A DNA stretch of 64,000 nt from Rostratula benghalensis (lineage: Eukaryota; Chordata; Aves; Charadriiformes; Rostratulidae), in assembly GCA_013399305.1 (NCBI GenBank), contig VXAI01000046.1, positions 2,488,631 to 2,552,630 of the forward strand. Reading direction: 5' to 3'. How positions within the stretch are numbered: the stretch's first letter is position 1; every line of letters begins with the position of its first letter. This document shows positions 1-14,238 of this stretch, one piece after another. Below the pieces are notes generated by a model. The model saw nothing but the letters and a program-made list of their open reading frames with translations. It was not told the origin of the DNA and did no database searches. The translations under genes were made by a program, and so were the position numbers.

Positions 1-2944
1 GATCCACTTAAAAAGATCTTGTATCCCATGGTAACCACTGAGGGAATTTTTCTGCAAACTACCCTACGTGGAAACAAGATTGCTCACTCAGCATGACTGG
101 CAAGATCAGTGCCAAAGAGAGCTCCGGGTTGTTTTGGTTTTTTTTCTTTTTTCTTCTTTTCTGATTCACCCCATATAAGCAAGGGTGGGTGCAAATACTC
201 ACAATATGTAATTAGCTTCATCAGTGTTGAAGAGCCTCTCTGTTATTCAAATAGTCCATATACCAAGAGCTTTCACCCTGCCTCAAAATCTGGTTGAAGT
301 GAAGCAAGTTGTTCCAAAAAGTCTGTGGACTTTTAATCAGTAAAGTGGAATCTCTTTGCAAAGACCTAGTATTTGCCTTGACATTTGTAATGGCGTTTGA
401 ATAGCCTCTATATGCCACATACAGGGATAAATGTCACCTCTCAAAATTACTGGTGACAGACAAAACTCAAAAAGAATGTATCTCTATGGACTTTGTTACA
501 TTATTGGGATTTTTAAAGACATTGCAAAACCAATGTTTATCTGAGATGCCTGATTTTCTGCATTTTTTAGAAGACGATTGTGCTTTCCTTTGTGTTCTAA
601 ATTAAGCAACGTAGGTTAATTTCAACATTCTCAATTAGCAGAAGCAAAGAGTAAACTTCAAAGAAGGCACCACATTTGTATTCATCTTTAGCCAGGCAAA
701 CAGTAGTCCTTTTCTCTAATTGAACCAGCTATTCTAAAGAATGTTAACTTACTGTTTTCTAAATATGCAGATGTTCTGTTGTCATAGTTCCATAAAGTAA
801 TGAATAGCTTCTTAATATTTAATAAACCTTGCCTGCTGTCCCCAGGCAGGGAGTACAGACTGCTGATAGCCAGCTACTAAATGTCCATTAAAATACAGTC
901 TCTCTCCTTAAAATGTGTTTAACAAACAGGTTAGATCACCTGCAATGAAATCCGAATTATTTCAGCCACAAAACTGAAATACTCTCATCTTACAAGAAAA
1001 TGGGATAGTTAGAGCAGGGAAATCTGGTACTTCCTGCACTGTCTTTTGACTCAGATAAAATCTGATGGATGTTTGTCACTACTGCCGTTCAACTCAGCCT
1101 GCTGCGTGGCAAAATGACAGACCGAAGGACTTGATATAGTCAAGGAGTGCTATCAGGAAGCTATTTATAAAGCTGCTTCTTTTTATTGTCTCTTGTGTGC
1201 AATGCAAGTCATAACATATTGCAGTAATGATCGTCACTAATTGGATACAGAAGTCATTAATACAGAACAATAATAGTTCTTTAGTAGTGCACCTCAGTAC
1301 TGGCTTTTTATATTCTAAAAGCAAAAACTAATGCTAATGAGATTTGATAAAAACAAGGAAAAACATTAGCGCAACTAGTAGTAGTTGTTACCCTTCAATG
1401 GTGCTGCCACACTAGGGGTCGGCCAATGCAGTGGATTCTGTGCTGGGCTTTGACACATCTTCCCCTTTGTGAGGCCTTCTGGGAAAGTGCTGTGTAAGAA
1501 AGTGCTTGACAAGATGCAGAAAATCCGTAACTACTTCTGCCCGATCAACACAGGTGCGCAAGGCCCCCATCAACAGAGCTGTTCAGTGTTGGCAGTTATT
1601 GAAGTAATCATCTCTGTCACCTGACTCTGCTCACAAATGTCCCTACATTGCCAACCAGGTGTCATCAGTTCGAAATTAAAAAAAAAGGGCATATTAGTAT
1701 CAAAAGACAAAAAAGAAGTGATCAGAAATAAATATGGAAGATAACTCTTCCACCAAAGCAGAGAGCTTGGCTCTGGCATTACAGGAAACACAGAAATAGG
1801 AAAAGGACAAGCGCGGTTCTTTTAACTGAAAAATTTAAAGACTCTGTAAAACGGATCTCAACTAGCTCTGTAAGAATTTTGTGGAGTGAACTTTGACTTT
1901 TCACATTGTACTTCTTGGTGTCTAATTTGTTCAATGCCTCAAGAGAAGGAACAAACATGATCAGAGAAAAGTAAGCTCTCTTTTGAAATCAAGAACCTCT
2001 TTGAATCCTGAATAACCCTTAAAAGTGAATTGGATCCAGTTAGCTAGTCCAGTGGTTTGAGTTACAGGAGTCCAACTGGGCTACATTTATTAATTTAAAA
2101 GGTTGCAATAATTATAACATCAATCTTTCCTAGATAAACGCATATGGAATACAAAAACACCTCACACGTATTCCCTGCAAGAATGCAAACGTAAAAAGGG
2201 AAAAGTTTGTACAAGACATTACTGATTTATTCTTCCACTGATCAATATATATTGGTCCTTTTCTGCAGCACTCCACAGTCACATGAACCTAGGGTCATAT
2301 CAATATGCAAGCCCTAACCGACCACAAAGCAAACTGGAAATAAAAATGGTCCAAAAGGCTTTTACTCTGACATATCCATGAAACAAGAATCACTCATTGC
2401 AAAGAAGGAGCACCTGCTAAGAAACTGTATGGTTTTTTCCCCTTCCCATAAGCAAGGACAGTTATTCTGTATCTTTTAAGTGAGAGATCCAGTTTCTGGT
2501 TTTATACAGTAACTGGAGTTGGATAAGCCAAAAGCCAGTGGACTTGAGATGAGTAAGGAAATAGTGGAATTACATATGTTAATATTGAAAGAACAAATTT
2601 GCATTGTAGCCTTTTGTTTGTTTTTATTTTTTTTCTAAATATGTCAAAATTATTTTAAAGATAACAACCTTTTTTAGGAACTAGTTTCTAGCACTCAGAT
2701 ATACGTCTGCTGTGGTACTAAGGCCTTGAATGTCAGCAAGAAACTATAAACCACGGACACACAGAGAAAACTATGTGACAGTAAAAGTATCTATACAGAG
2801 ACTGGCTTTTTCTTAACTTATGAAAAATTTAAGAAGTTCCCCTTAACTTATGAAGGGAAACTTAGAGAATCAATCATCTCTCAAAGCAGATCAGACCGTG
2901 GTCCTTTCATGCTAGGAGACAGAGTTACAGCAAATAACTACCGT

Positions 2945-2995
2945 GCTTGCTGATTCTAGGCCTCAGTTTTCTGCATCTGTAACCCTCCAGCAACT
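2945..2995 (-). mobile_element. Possible MIR fragment, minus orientation
   Basis: CTAGGCCTCAGTTTTCTGCA followed by TCTGTAA matches the reverse complement of the MIR core (CTCAGTTTCCTCATCTGTAA). Only about 30 bp align by eye, so it is tentative. Confidence 0.45.
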
Positions 2996-3673
2996 GCTGG
3001 ATGAAAATACTTCATATTTGATAGGTGAGATATGGTTCTCCATGTGATTAACCGCTGGGATCAGTAGCTCTATTCTATTATTGTCCTCGGGTAAGTCTGC
3101 TTATAAATAAGTAGGCATGAAGAATACCGCCCCATGCTTAAAGCTAAGGTCTAAAACCAGCAGATGTACCCATAATCAGAAAGAAGCATTAAAACACAAG
3201 CCGAGGTTCAGGGAAAGTGTACCACATCCCCCAGCTGTGAGCAGTACCCAGCCAAGCAGGAAGGATGGTGGATGCTGCTCTTGGCAGCCCACTGCAACGT
3301 GACTCCTCCAGCATTTACTATGATTTAATCGGGGATAACATAGATATAAGTACAGTTATCAATTCTGTGAATAAATGACCTGGAGACAGGCTACAGCACT
3401 GGTATAGAGTGACAAGGTTTTGTTTCTCAAGCAATTCCTGGCGTTCCTCAAAAGTTGCACCAAGTTCCTGAGAAGAGATCACCTCCTGTGAGGCTGCCGT
3501 TAAGCCTCTAAGCAACAGCAGCGCTCAGCTTCCAGCAGGAAGTTCTACCATACAGATAACTAGACACACCTTCTTCATACACTGAGGTTGACTGTGGTGT
3601 ATAATAGAAGAGAGTAGTTTCAATCTTTGAATTTTAAAAAACAAATACTTAACACTCATCAAAATATTTCCTT

Positions 3674-3845
3674 AGAATCATAGAATTGTCTAGGTTGGAA
3701 GGAACCTTTAAGATCATCTAATCCAGCCATCAACCTAACTCTGATAAAAAACAACAACTCATCACTAAAACATGTCACTAAGCACTATGTCAATCTGTCT
3801 TTGGAATACCTTATAGTAATTCAGAGACCATGACACCTCAAGTCT
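3674..3845 (-). mobile_element. CR1 LINE 3' fragment, minus orientation
   Basis: Starts with AGAATCATAGAATTGTCTAG and continues GGTTGGAAGGAACC..., then ATCCAGCCATCAACCTAAC and a CATGTC.CTAAGCAC segment. This is the reverse complement of the conserved CR1 3' end, whose terminal octamer repeats resemble ATTCTATG. The left boundary is clear; the right boundary is eroded. Non-coding remnant. Confidence 0.9.
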
Positions 3846-5810
3846 TCAACTTCAAAGACTCCTGCTTGGAGTAAATACTGTAATTAAGGTAAATAATCAA
3901 AAAATGAGTATTGAATAAAAGTTATACCATACAGTAGTAGACAGAAAAAATCCCTGAAGACTAGTATTAAAAGGTTGAATGATGTACTGGCATGGATTTT
4001 CTGAATTCCTTCAGTTTAATAATGATCTGCAAGCTCTTCAAAACAAACTCATTTGAAAGATTCTGTCACCAGATGCCTCTCTGCCTTATATTTAGATTTT
4101 TTCCTAGCATAATATGGCTCAAAAAAAATATTGCTTACACAAAAAGGCTTGTACAGCAGGCTATGAAATTGTATGTCCTAAAGGTGGATTTCCATGAGCC
4201 CATACTTCCAGCTATCTCAATATGTATGGATACAATTAGGCAACATGTGTGAAGATGAGTCTTTAAGGCAAATAAAATAAACCCTAAACAGACTGAATGG
4301 AATAATGAGTGAGAAGGTTTGAGGCCTTCAAGCAAATCGAATGGCTGACTCCCTGTGCAAAGCAGGATCTTCTGTAAAGATGCCATTGGTGCAGCAGTCA
4401 AAATCTACCATTTAAAGTCCTTACACAGCACTCATTACACACACAAAAAAGTCTAGTGAAATTATATTGCTCAAGCCTACATGAGTGCTCTTGGATAAGG
4501 AACATTGAGTAGGACCCTAGTGATTCAGTGAGCTGTTATTAGTGAGCACCAGCCCTATTGCTCCTTAATCTGCCCCTAGTAAAAAAAAAAACAACCAAAA
4601 CTCACCAAGAACTTTTCCTCTTGCCCTTGTGATGTGACCAAGTTTGATTTTAAGTCTACAAGTAGTTTTATTTACACATATAAATTGATTTTTCTAGCTA
4701 ATAGTCAAATACACTAGACTATTAGATTTTAAGAATCTGCACACAGACATCTTCGGCATATTCATTACAGGTGCCTATGCTAAAAGTCTGCTTCTTGTGC
4801 TGTGGATGCAATCAGATTTTGGAAGACCAATAGTTGTATCCACATGACTGCACGTACCAACAATTGAAAAGCACATATCTAAAAGAAAAAATCTACATTT
4901 CTAAAGACATTTTATCACCTGCCTGGTTGTGATGTGGTAACTTTAACAATTAAAAAAACCCAAACCAAACAAGTAAAACCTCCTTCATTTTATCCTTAAG
5001 CTTAAAGTTTCATGAGGATCAGTATCTGACCCTGCCTACCCCCTCTTAAATGAAGATCATATTTAATTTTCATTAGAGTGCATATAGAGGTAGTTTCATT
5101 TTCCTACCACAATGTTATAGCTAGTAAGTTCTTTCTGTTGAGGAATATTCTAGGGAATATCACCTTCCAAAGCAAAAGATGTTTCCAAAAGTAAAGAATT
5201 GCAAGCACTGATTGGCTGTTGATAATATTAGTTGTCAATAATTAATTTATCAGAGAAGATATCTGATACTTTATTTAGAATGTAATTAATTATTCCTATA
5301 AACAATCATTTACAATATACACATGCTGCATAAACTGGAGATGCCCTGAGCGATGATCCAAACAGTAAGCCTATCAGAGGGACACGTCAAAAAGCCTCTC
5401 ATCAAATTAGCCCACTCCACCAGCCACAGATGCTGCACATGGATTAACTGTAACAAAACCAAAATATATATATGAAGCACTAGAATTTTAAGTAGAAAAC
5501 AGGTTGATTTTTTTATTATTTTGATATCACAAAAACCACTACAGACAACCTTCTCCCTCTGAACAAAAGGACTTTACGTATCTACTGTAACTCTTTTCTC
5601 TGTGGGTTTGAAATTACACACAGTAGTGCCAAAGGTAAGTCATTTCTAGAGGTTTAATACATTTCTGAGGGTTTTTTTTTTTTCTTTTTCTCCCTCTTGT
5701 GAAATATATTTGTGGCCCACAGCAATCACTTTAGACTTTTTAGACACGTCCAGATAGAGATAGATGACACAAGTAATCTACTTATCTTCCTTTTCCATCA
5801 CCAATAAAAG

Positions 5811-5840
5811 TGACAGCCTGCCTAATTAGGCCTAATAAAG
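5811..5840 (+). promoter_or_regulatory. Candidate homeodomain/TALE binding cluster
   Basis: TGACAG (MEIS/TALE-type core) at 5811-5816 is followed by a perfect 12-bp palindrome GCCTAATTAGGC (5820-5831) and a further CTAATAA. Motif match only; activity is inferred from known motif preferences. Confidence 0.3.
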
Positions 5841-6206
5841 CAGCAGCCAAGAGAGGGGCTCAGCAGCGATCTAAAGAGAAATGGCATTGACCCACAGATA
5901 CAGGTGCCGCCTTGAGGCAGTACTGGTATTGCTTTATCTTCAACACATTACATCTAGCTCATACCATATTCAAATGCAAGTAGCATGTTTTTCTCCTCAA
6001 TTCTTAGATCAAGAACAAAAAAAAAATTCTCATCTAATCAAAAAAGGCACTGACAATTTTTCAGCCTCACATTAAAAGCAAAGAGTCATTCAGAACAGTG
6101 CACTCCATATTCTATTTTATAATATCACTTTAAGCTATTTCTTTGAATCACAGGCATTTCTTTGTTAAGAAGGAAAATCAAAAATTCATCAGAAGAAGTT
6201 CTCAGG

Positions 6207-6272
6207 TTTTTTTTCCTTTTTTTTCCCCACCCCTTTTTTCCTTCCCCTTTCCACCCCCCCTCCCCTTCCCTC
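6207..6272 (+). repeat. 66-nt polypyrimidine tract
   Basis: All T and C apart from two single A interruptions (6229 and 6253), moving from T-rich to C-rich blocks. The complementary strand is a polypurine run. Confidence 0.9.
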
Positions 6273-9200
6273 AAACAGGGCTATTGCACTGGGTTTGTAG
6301 CTGGAACTAACATTTATAGAAGTTAGGGATCCTTAAGCAATTATTAGCGGTGAGAGTTTGACACACTTGAGAGTTGTCAACAACTGACTTTAAACAAAGT
6401 AGAAGGAAAGGGAAATAAACGGTGGTCTCAGCAAAATTAATACACAGTCTTGCAAATTAAAGATGTAGTATTTTTTTAAACAGTAAGAAAAGTGAACTAT
6501 GCATGAAACACCATTTTAAGTATACCTTTGTAAAAATTATCAGATTGTCAAATGACATGAAAGTAAATTAAGTCTACAGCTACATGTGATATTTCCACAT
6601 TTGCTCAAAACAAAACAACTTGGGGTTTTTTTTGTCTGTAAGTATTCTTCACTCTTATTAGCCCAGATTGCCAAAGGCTGTTTTTGTTCAACTGGTACTG
6701 GAATATCACCACTTTCAGTACATTCCTTGCTAGTGGAGGATTTGTACCAGGAGAGTTGAACACAAAAAGGACTTTATTTCAAAGTATTGTTCAAGTTTCT
6801 GTCTTTTCTGAATGAAGCGCAAAGGCTACAGTTCTGTGGTCCAGAAAGGTTGTTAATATTTTGTGTAGAAACACCCCAAGTGTGCTACCTCAAATGCCAG
6901 CTTGAGTCTTTGTAGTAAATAACACCAGTGGTACCTGTCCTGGCGATATTTGGGTTTGCTGTTCAAAATGGATGCATAGTATTGTGACTGAAGCATCCTT
7001 CTTTCATTAGAGAAGTAGTACTTTGAAAATATGCAGTACCAGTCTGTGGAACTGACTGTCACAAGATATCATCAAGACTAAGGCCACTGGAGGAAAAAAA
7101 AAATACAAAAAAAATACAAAGGGCATAGAATATAACAATATCCAAGCAACACCCAGGAAGGACCTTAGTTCAGGGCATTTACTAGTATATGAGCACTAAC
7201 AATTACTGAAAAACACCGTTAGGTTTTTTGTTGTTGCTGTTCCTTAGTAATGGACCAACTGATACACACATTTACTTACTAAGAACATTCTGGTTTCAAA
7301 TCCAGAAGACTTTAAATTTAATCAAAATATTACAGTTTACCTCCATAGCCTTGATTCAGACCTTTTAGGATCACAGGAGAAGAATTTTATAGAAAATTAG
7401 AACACAGAAAAAGCTGACTGGTTGTGGATAAGAACAGAAATAAGCACAGTAACATTTTTCTATCCTTCTTCCACCACACAAAAATGACCCTTCAGCATAC
7501 AAGGCACAGGTTAATGACACACAAGTGGGTGCCAAAAATTAGTTTTAATTCTAGGTTAGTTAATTAAGCTTAACTTGTTAGAACAGTCCTAAAGAAAAGT
7601 TTAACTACTCCTATAGTTATTCTTTGCATACAAATTCTTACCTAGCATAAAACTAAACAAAACAAGTACTTTCCATTCAATCAGAGCATGAAGGAAACAT
7701 GGGACATAAACTAATAAATCTATCAAAAGCTTTTTGGGAACATACCTAAACCTATAGTTTGGGGGCTTAAATATCAACAGGCATAAATTACAGAAGGACA
7801 TACAGAAGAATTGGGATCCATTATTCTGATTTGACTGATTCTGATGAAACCCACTCTTCAGCCTGAAACTGTTAATATTCTACTCTTCATTCATCAGTAT
7901 GATACCTTCACAACTGTTAATATCTTTTTAGCATCATGTAAAGTAGTTTATTTAAAGGAAAAAGCTTTTCCTAGTTTGCTGGTTCACTAAGACAAAGAAC
8001 AATCAGAAATTTGTAACTCAGACCTCACCAAAATGGTAACTGCTTTAGGAGCTGCAAAAAGGGCAAAAGATTCAATGCTATTTTTAGAGGTGTTTTCCCC
8101 GATTCTCTTAAAAACAGAATTAAATATCCAAAAATTTTAGCCAACTCTAATATGCCAAATGATCTGCAAGCCAAGCTAGGCTGAGCTTTAACATCAACAG
8201 ATTTGTAATTGGAAACTAAGCTAAATAAGAGACAACAGTCTTTGCTGACACTGGGGTTTTTTACTAACTGAGAACATAGGTATACTAATACAATGGCTTA
8301 CGTGTACTGGAAAAACAGGTCTACCACCAGTAAATTCTACCATCAACATAACAAACACAGAAAAAGCGAGTTAATATGTTCAACTTTGAAATCACTTGGG
8401 GAGGGGGCAAATTCCTGTTCTGTTAGGCTCAGCTACCAAAATGACTCTAGCTATTACTAATACCTGCTCTACTGCAGTACTTGCAGGCCCCAGACTCCAA
8501 CCTCAAAATGTTCAGTTAAATTACCAAGAACATGTACTTAGGCTAAGCAAAAGCCAAAAGATTTGCTTAAAGACAGCTCCCTGTAAAAACAAGAACAGCT
8601 TTCATCTGCTTGTACATCCATCTTTTGTTTTCAGTGGCCACTATTACCTCCGCTTCCAATTTTAAAGCAAATATTTTGCAGAGGTCTGGAAGGTTATCTA
8701 AAGGGATCGAGTGGAGAGGTTGTACTGGCCTAGCAGCATAAATTCAGATGAGTTTAACAGAGAGAGAAAATAATCCTTCACATTTAAATTCAAACTACTT
8801 CAAGAGTCAACCTATCACCCCATAGTTAATCTCACTGGTCTAGGATTCTCAGCAAAAGAAGAGGAAAAAGAGGAGTTCTCCACAGGTATCTCTGCATAAT
8901 CACAGGGAATAGGAATTAGCTTATTATATTTATTGCTTCTGTCTTCTCCATGTTGTGGAGGAAGAGAGTTATTCCTGCTCCTTTTATATGATACTGAATT
9001 TGTTACTAAAGGGAGCCAGGACTTTTTCCATAAGGCTGCAGAAACGGCCCAAAGCAGGAAAGCACAAAGTCAACATTGGCAGCTCTGCAGGGTCTGAGAT
9101 GCCGACAAAGGCAAATGATCCAATGGCAGCATTCCGAAGGCAGAGGTCTTGGGATGAGGGGGGCACTGTTTTGGGTCCCTTACTCTGAGAATCATAAATC

Positions 9201-11029
9201 TGGGGTATGGAACCAGTTACGTGTTTCTTACTACCTGCATGCCAACTGTGCTTACTAATGGCACTGGTTTACAACATAAACACCAAGCCTTTTCCCAAGG
9301 CCTCCTTTGAACAGCCTCCCCCAGCACTGCGGGCAATCGTGCGGAGAGCAAAGGAGAGTTCCACCCATGAACCAGCCCTTGGCACTGTGGCATGTGCTGG
9401 CTCAGCACTGCTACCTCCCTCTGAATTGGTAATAGAACGACATAAAACCCTTAACCCTTAATGAAGTGAAATAATGTGATTTGCTGAAAATGCTGGGCCT
9501 TCTTTTTATTATTATTATTTGAAAAGAAGTAACAGATGTAGGTCACCTTATGAACATAACAGATGAACAGCATTTCACTGCCTTGTGCTGGTCAAAGCTA
9601 AAATACTCTGTTGGGACTCTTCTGCCTGCAAGTCTGCAACATGCAATGTCTTACTCATTTAAGACTATGGTTTCCACTTCAGTGCATTCATGATAGAAGG
9701 ATTTGTCATTATTATATAAATTTATGGGCCAACTGGGCTTAAAAAAACCATGTATATTTTCTTCAGTGTTTTAAGACTGCAAAGTTTTAGTTACCTCTAA
9801 CAAGCACAATTTTAATGAATCAGATCTTATTAGCAATTTCTTTCTGCAGTGATACCCTCTTGTGAATGAAGCCATAGCTCCAGAAGTAGAGGGAAGTTCA
9901 CTGCCAGATCCTGCATTAAGAAAAGGAATTTTCCTGCACCAGCTTTCAAAGATGCTACAAAACTTCCTGACTTGATGGAAACCCAATGAGGATCTGCTCT
10001 CTCAAATACTTGGCCCAAAAGACATCTCTTCACAAATTCCAAGACAAAGTTACCATATTAAGCTTAAAGCTATAAGTAGTTTGTTTGCTGATACTTTCCA
10101 AAGACACATCAGTAATTTTAACTGAAAGTAATCCTCAGCCTCTTCAGGAAAATTAAACTGAATGATTTTTTTATTATTATTTCGCTCTCAGATTAACATT
10201 CCTTGATACCTAAAGCAGCCAATTCCTTTGACTTTGATTTCAGTAGGCCCTGGTTAAGAATCAAAAGCCCATCTCCTACCAAATCTTGAAGGTATATGCT
10301 TGTACTTGACATGGGACTAGTTCCACTGATGGCAAAGAATTATCCACCTAAAGTCAAGCAAATCTGTCTTGTTAGACTGGATTTCCGGTGCATACAACAT
10401 TGTCAGGAATAACCGTTGATGAAAGAGGTCTAGATGGAACTGATAGGTAATGCCAAATGGTTTCCTTCGTGTTGCTGTCTCACCTATTTCTTCCTAAACC
10501 TGTGTCTGTATCACCTCACCTCAAGCTGAGGAGGTACATTAGAGATTGCCAAAGGTAAGTTTTAAGATATGCTACAGTAGAAAGCATTCTAAAAATTGTC
10601 CTGTATTTTGTATCAAACATACCAAAATCCCACTTCATGCCCACGGAAACACACCTTCTTCAAATGCCCTGTACACTTACTTTTCCCTTATGACCCTGGA
10701 CCTCAGAGTTCCAAGGCATAAGACGTTACAAGGCTATGTACTTATGCATCACTTGTGTGTCAGCTTTCTAGTTTTTTATTTCTTCCCCCCCCACACCTTT
10801 TTGTGAGGGATTGGGCAGGTTTTCTAGAGAGGCAGATATTCGTAGCAATGCCCTGAGGGTTAAATAATGATGTTGAGAGAGGAAAAAGTTAGGTCAACCT
10901 GCATAGTTTCATATGGCCTTAGTGACCAGTATGGAGCTGATCACCACAGCTAATGATTACACAGAGAAAAAAATTCCCCTAGTGCTCCGTAAGTAAATAG
11001 AAAATGCTAACCTTAGCATATTCAAAGGA

Positions 11030-11410
11030 GCATTTTAGCATGCAGTCATTAAGTTATCTCTTGGTTATTTATTTCTTCTGCTTGTTATTAGCTGTGTGAA
11101 GAATATTATTCTAATTATGTCAGCCCAATCAGCAGTATTGCATGTCCAGGCTCATTTCCATTAGTTTGAGCTTTGTCTTTCACACTGTGATACTAATTCA
11201 ATGAGACATCAAACATTTAAATCGACCCAGGATGCCGAGGTCAGGCAGTTTTGCCCTTCCACTCTATTAGCACTCGAGTGTAATTGTGTTTGTCACTCCC
11301 CGCATGACTAATAGTATCAGGGTGACTATCAGAGCACAAATGAGCAATGCACTAATATATTATTTTGTTCTATAATATCAATATGTGTTTATTCAGTGGT
11401 TGTGTTAGCC
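11030..11410. promoter_or_regulatory. Candidate conserved non-coding element
   Basis: About 380 bp free of repeats, with several TAAT/ATTA motifs, a CACTCGAGTG palindrome (11271-11280) and isolated CpGs (ATCGACC, GCCGAGG, CCCCGCATG) kept in an AT-rich setting. It looks like a developmental enhancer but conservation cannot be measured here. Confidence 0.3.
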
Positions 11411-14213
11411 AAGTTGAAATGCTTGCTTTAATATAGTAACCATAAACTGTTCACTTAAACAGGAGCACTCACTCATACAATTACTTTACAGCAATAGAAT
11501 TTTTACTTTGCAGCAACAGAATTTTGCTTAAGTGAGAAAAATGAGAAAAACTCACTTTAAAAATAAGCTTTCAGAGAGGCAGCTTTGCAATCTCAATTTG
11601 GCCTAAAAACATGACTAAAATTCTGCATAGTTCATACACAGAGCATATATAACAATTTGCAGTGTATAAATATAAATGTAGTATGAGCCATATATAAAAG
11701 GAGAGTGCATAAAGCATTGAAGCAATTTAAAAGCAGTTTGCATCTTTAGGAACAATTGCTAAAAACTTTAAAGCACCAGGCCTTGAACAAAGCACCCAAA
11801 GTAAAGGAAGCCAAGGGATTTTCTTTACCTCACTGCAATGGTGCAATCCACTATGGAATTTCAGCACATGGCTGACCTGAAAGAGGCAGGTAATTATCAG
11901 CTAATGCTGTTCATGTACATAAAGCTACACATTTGCCTTAAAAAAATTCCTGAAAGGGGGTGATGAACTACCTCAAAATTTCCATAAACAGAGAAAAGAA
12001 GGGGAAAAAACCCCAAACCATATTAAAAAAATATTAATTCAGCACATATGATAATTATTATCAAATTTGATTATTTCAGAAAAGTTTAAACTCACTCTCC
12101 TCAGAGCAATAAAGCTTCTCAGTATTTTAAATGCCACATCATTTCCTTAACAGATGGTTTCAGAATAACTAAAACTATCAATGTCATTACTCATTTCCTT
12201 TTCTTGTTTATGTTATAAAACAAGGCAAAATTTATTCTTTATACTTTTGGGGGGCAGAACTTGCACCGGCTTGAGGGAAGGCTAGCTTTCACCTACAGCT
12301 TTTGTATTTCTGCCCTTCCATTCTGTAGTGCCGAGGAAAGAACACGTAACACCTTTTTGTGCCAGTTCTGAAAATGCCAAGAGTCAAAGTATTACTTCAC
12401 ACCAGCATTACATAATTAGCTCATTCAATGTCTGAAGGGGATGGGATACCATTTTTTTTTAAATTGAACAAATACAACCCGCTTCTCAATAGTATACAGT
12501 AGCTTTCTATCTTTAATGCACTACATAAACTTCATAGAAAATAATTCAAACTTTTGTCTCCTTATATCATATCTAGTAAAGAAAATAAATCAGAAAACCA
12601 CAAAACACACAATTGGTGAACTCTGGTAGCCGTATGGTAAAATTTTTGCTTTACTGATTTGTCATTGTGTATGGGCACCCCTGCCTTTAGGCAAGGTTTC
12701 AATGCAAGACCTGAAGCTTACAATTATGTCTTAAAGTTTAACTGACTCTAAACAACTACATGAAAGTTTTGGTGACTCAAAGTAAAAAACTTTGTTCTTT
12801 TGATTGCTTAGAGATAATGTGCTAAAATCTCCCAAATTTCAAGACAGGCTCTGAATGTTAAGAGAGATGAATAACCTCATCATCAATGTCTGCCTCCTCC
12901 ACGAAAGCCTGCCTCACACATACAGCTTTAAGTGCAGATAAGGTTCTTTACATGGAAAATGTATTGCAGATCATGCCAGGGACTGTTTTAGAAGGAAATC
13001 TTTTCCCTGTGATGTTAACTAAGAAACTTCTGAAATTTCAGACTGAATGCAACTCACTCTGTACAACTCACTTCAGCATGACAAGTTAGAACAAACAAAG
13101 AAAACCAACCCTCCTGACCCAATCCCTTTTCTCCCCAGTTGGTTTTGTACTTCTTCCTTTCTTCAGCCGAAGAAAAAAGACCCTAGCAAACCACACCATG
13201 AGATCTCCTGACTAGGGAACAGAGTACAGAAATTTAGAAATGGCTTCAAGCTACCAGAATTGTACCTGAGTTGAACTTGTAGATGCTTGCAGATCACTGA
13301 GCATTAGCAATCTGTACCTTCTTTACATTCTCAGCTTGTGATGAATCTGCAAGCAGATCAAATTTGGCATCATGCCCAGTCTAACTTTTGTATCTTCTCC
13401 AAGTCATAAACTTCCTGAACTAATGCCTCCTTGTGCAAAGATACTGGAAAGAGGATAAATCTTCCACCATAGCAGGCTGTTTTAATTCATTGAAGCTGTA
13501 TTAACTGAAAGAAATGCCCCTTTATGGATACAGAACAAAGAAACAAGTACATTTTAACAGGTTTTAATTGACCTTTCGCTATTTGAACATGCTCTCAAGA
13601 AAGCTAACACAGGTAACTTCCTACCATATCACACTTTTTGTTTGTTTCCGTTTCCAAGGAAACTGGAAAGTACATTTGTTAACTTGCTGAATTTGTGCTC
13701 TCAAATGGAAAAAAAAATCCCCAAACCACGACATCACCTTTTATGGGATATGTAACAAGACAGAACAACTACTTTCTAGTTTCTGTAAGAGTAGGAGCAC
13801 AAAAGTACTGTCCATCCTGACACTGATTTAGAACAGTCTCGGATGAACTACTGAAAAGTATCTTTGTATCTTACTGAGCCCTGTGTGTTGAGGATGTACT
13901 ATAAGCCCATGAGTGAAACTCAAGAGATGTATTTGACTAAAGGATGTTTATTTCTTTACCATGTAGATGTAAGCAAATGTTTGTGTTCCTTTCTACATCC
14001 TTCCCAATTAGGGTATTATGTATTTCTAATGAGTAAGATGAGCTTTCTCTGCTTTGAGTTTAACTTCAAAGATTTTTTTGTCTTTGTCTATGACAAACAA
14101 TTGCTACACATGGTGGAACTGGTGCATGCTTTTCTATCAAAATATTTATTTTGATGAAAAAACAAGTAAAGTGTGGGTGGCAGGAAAAAAATGCATTTTT
14201 TGTGCAACTAATG

Positions 14214-14238
14214 ATATATGTATATACACACATATGTG
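14214..14238 (+). repeat. 25-nt TA/CA/TG alternating microsatellite
   Basis: A perfectly alternating purine-pyrimidine run made of AT, GT, AC and TG dinucleotides. Confidence 0.85.

Noticed and set aside
9440..9463. Telomere-like CCCTTAACCCTTAA
   Set aside because: The unit is CCCTTAA, not the vertebrate CCCTAA, and there are only two copies.
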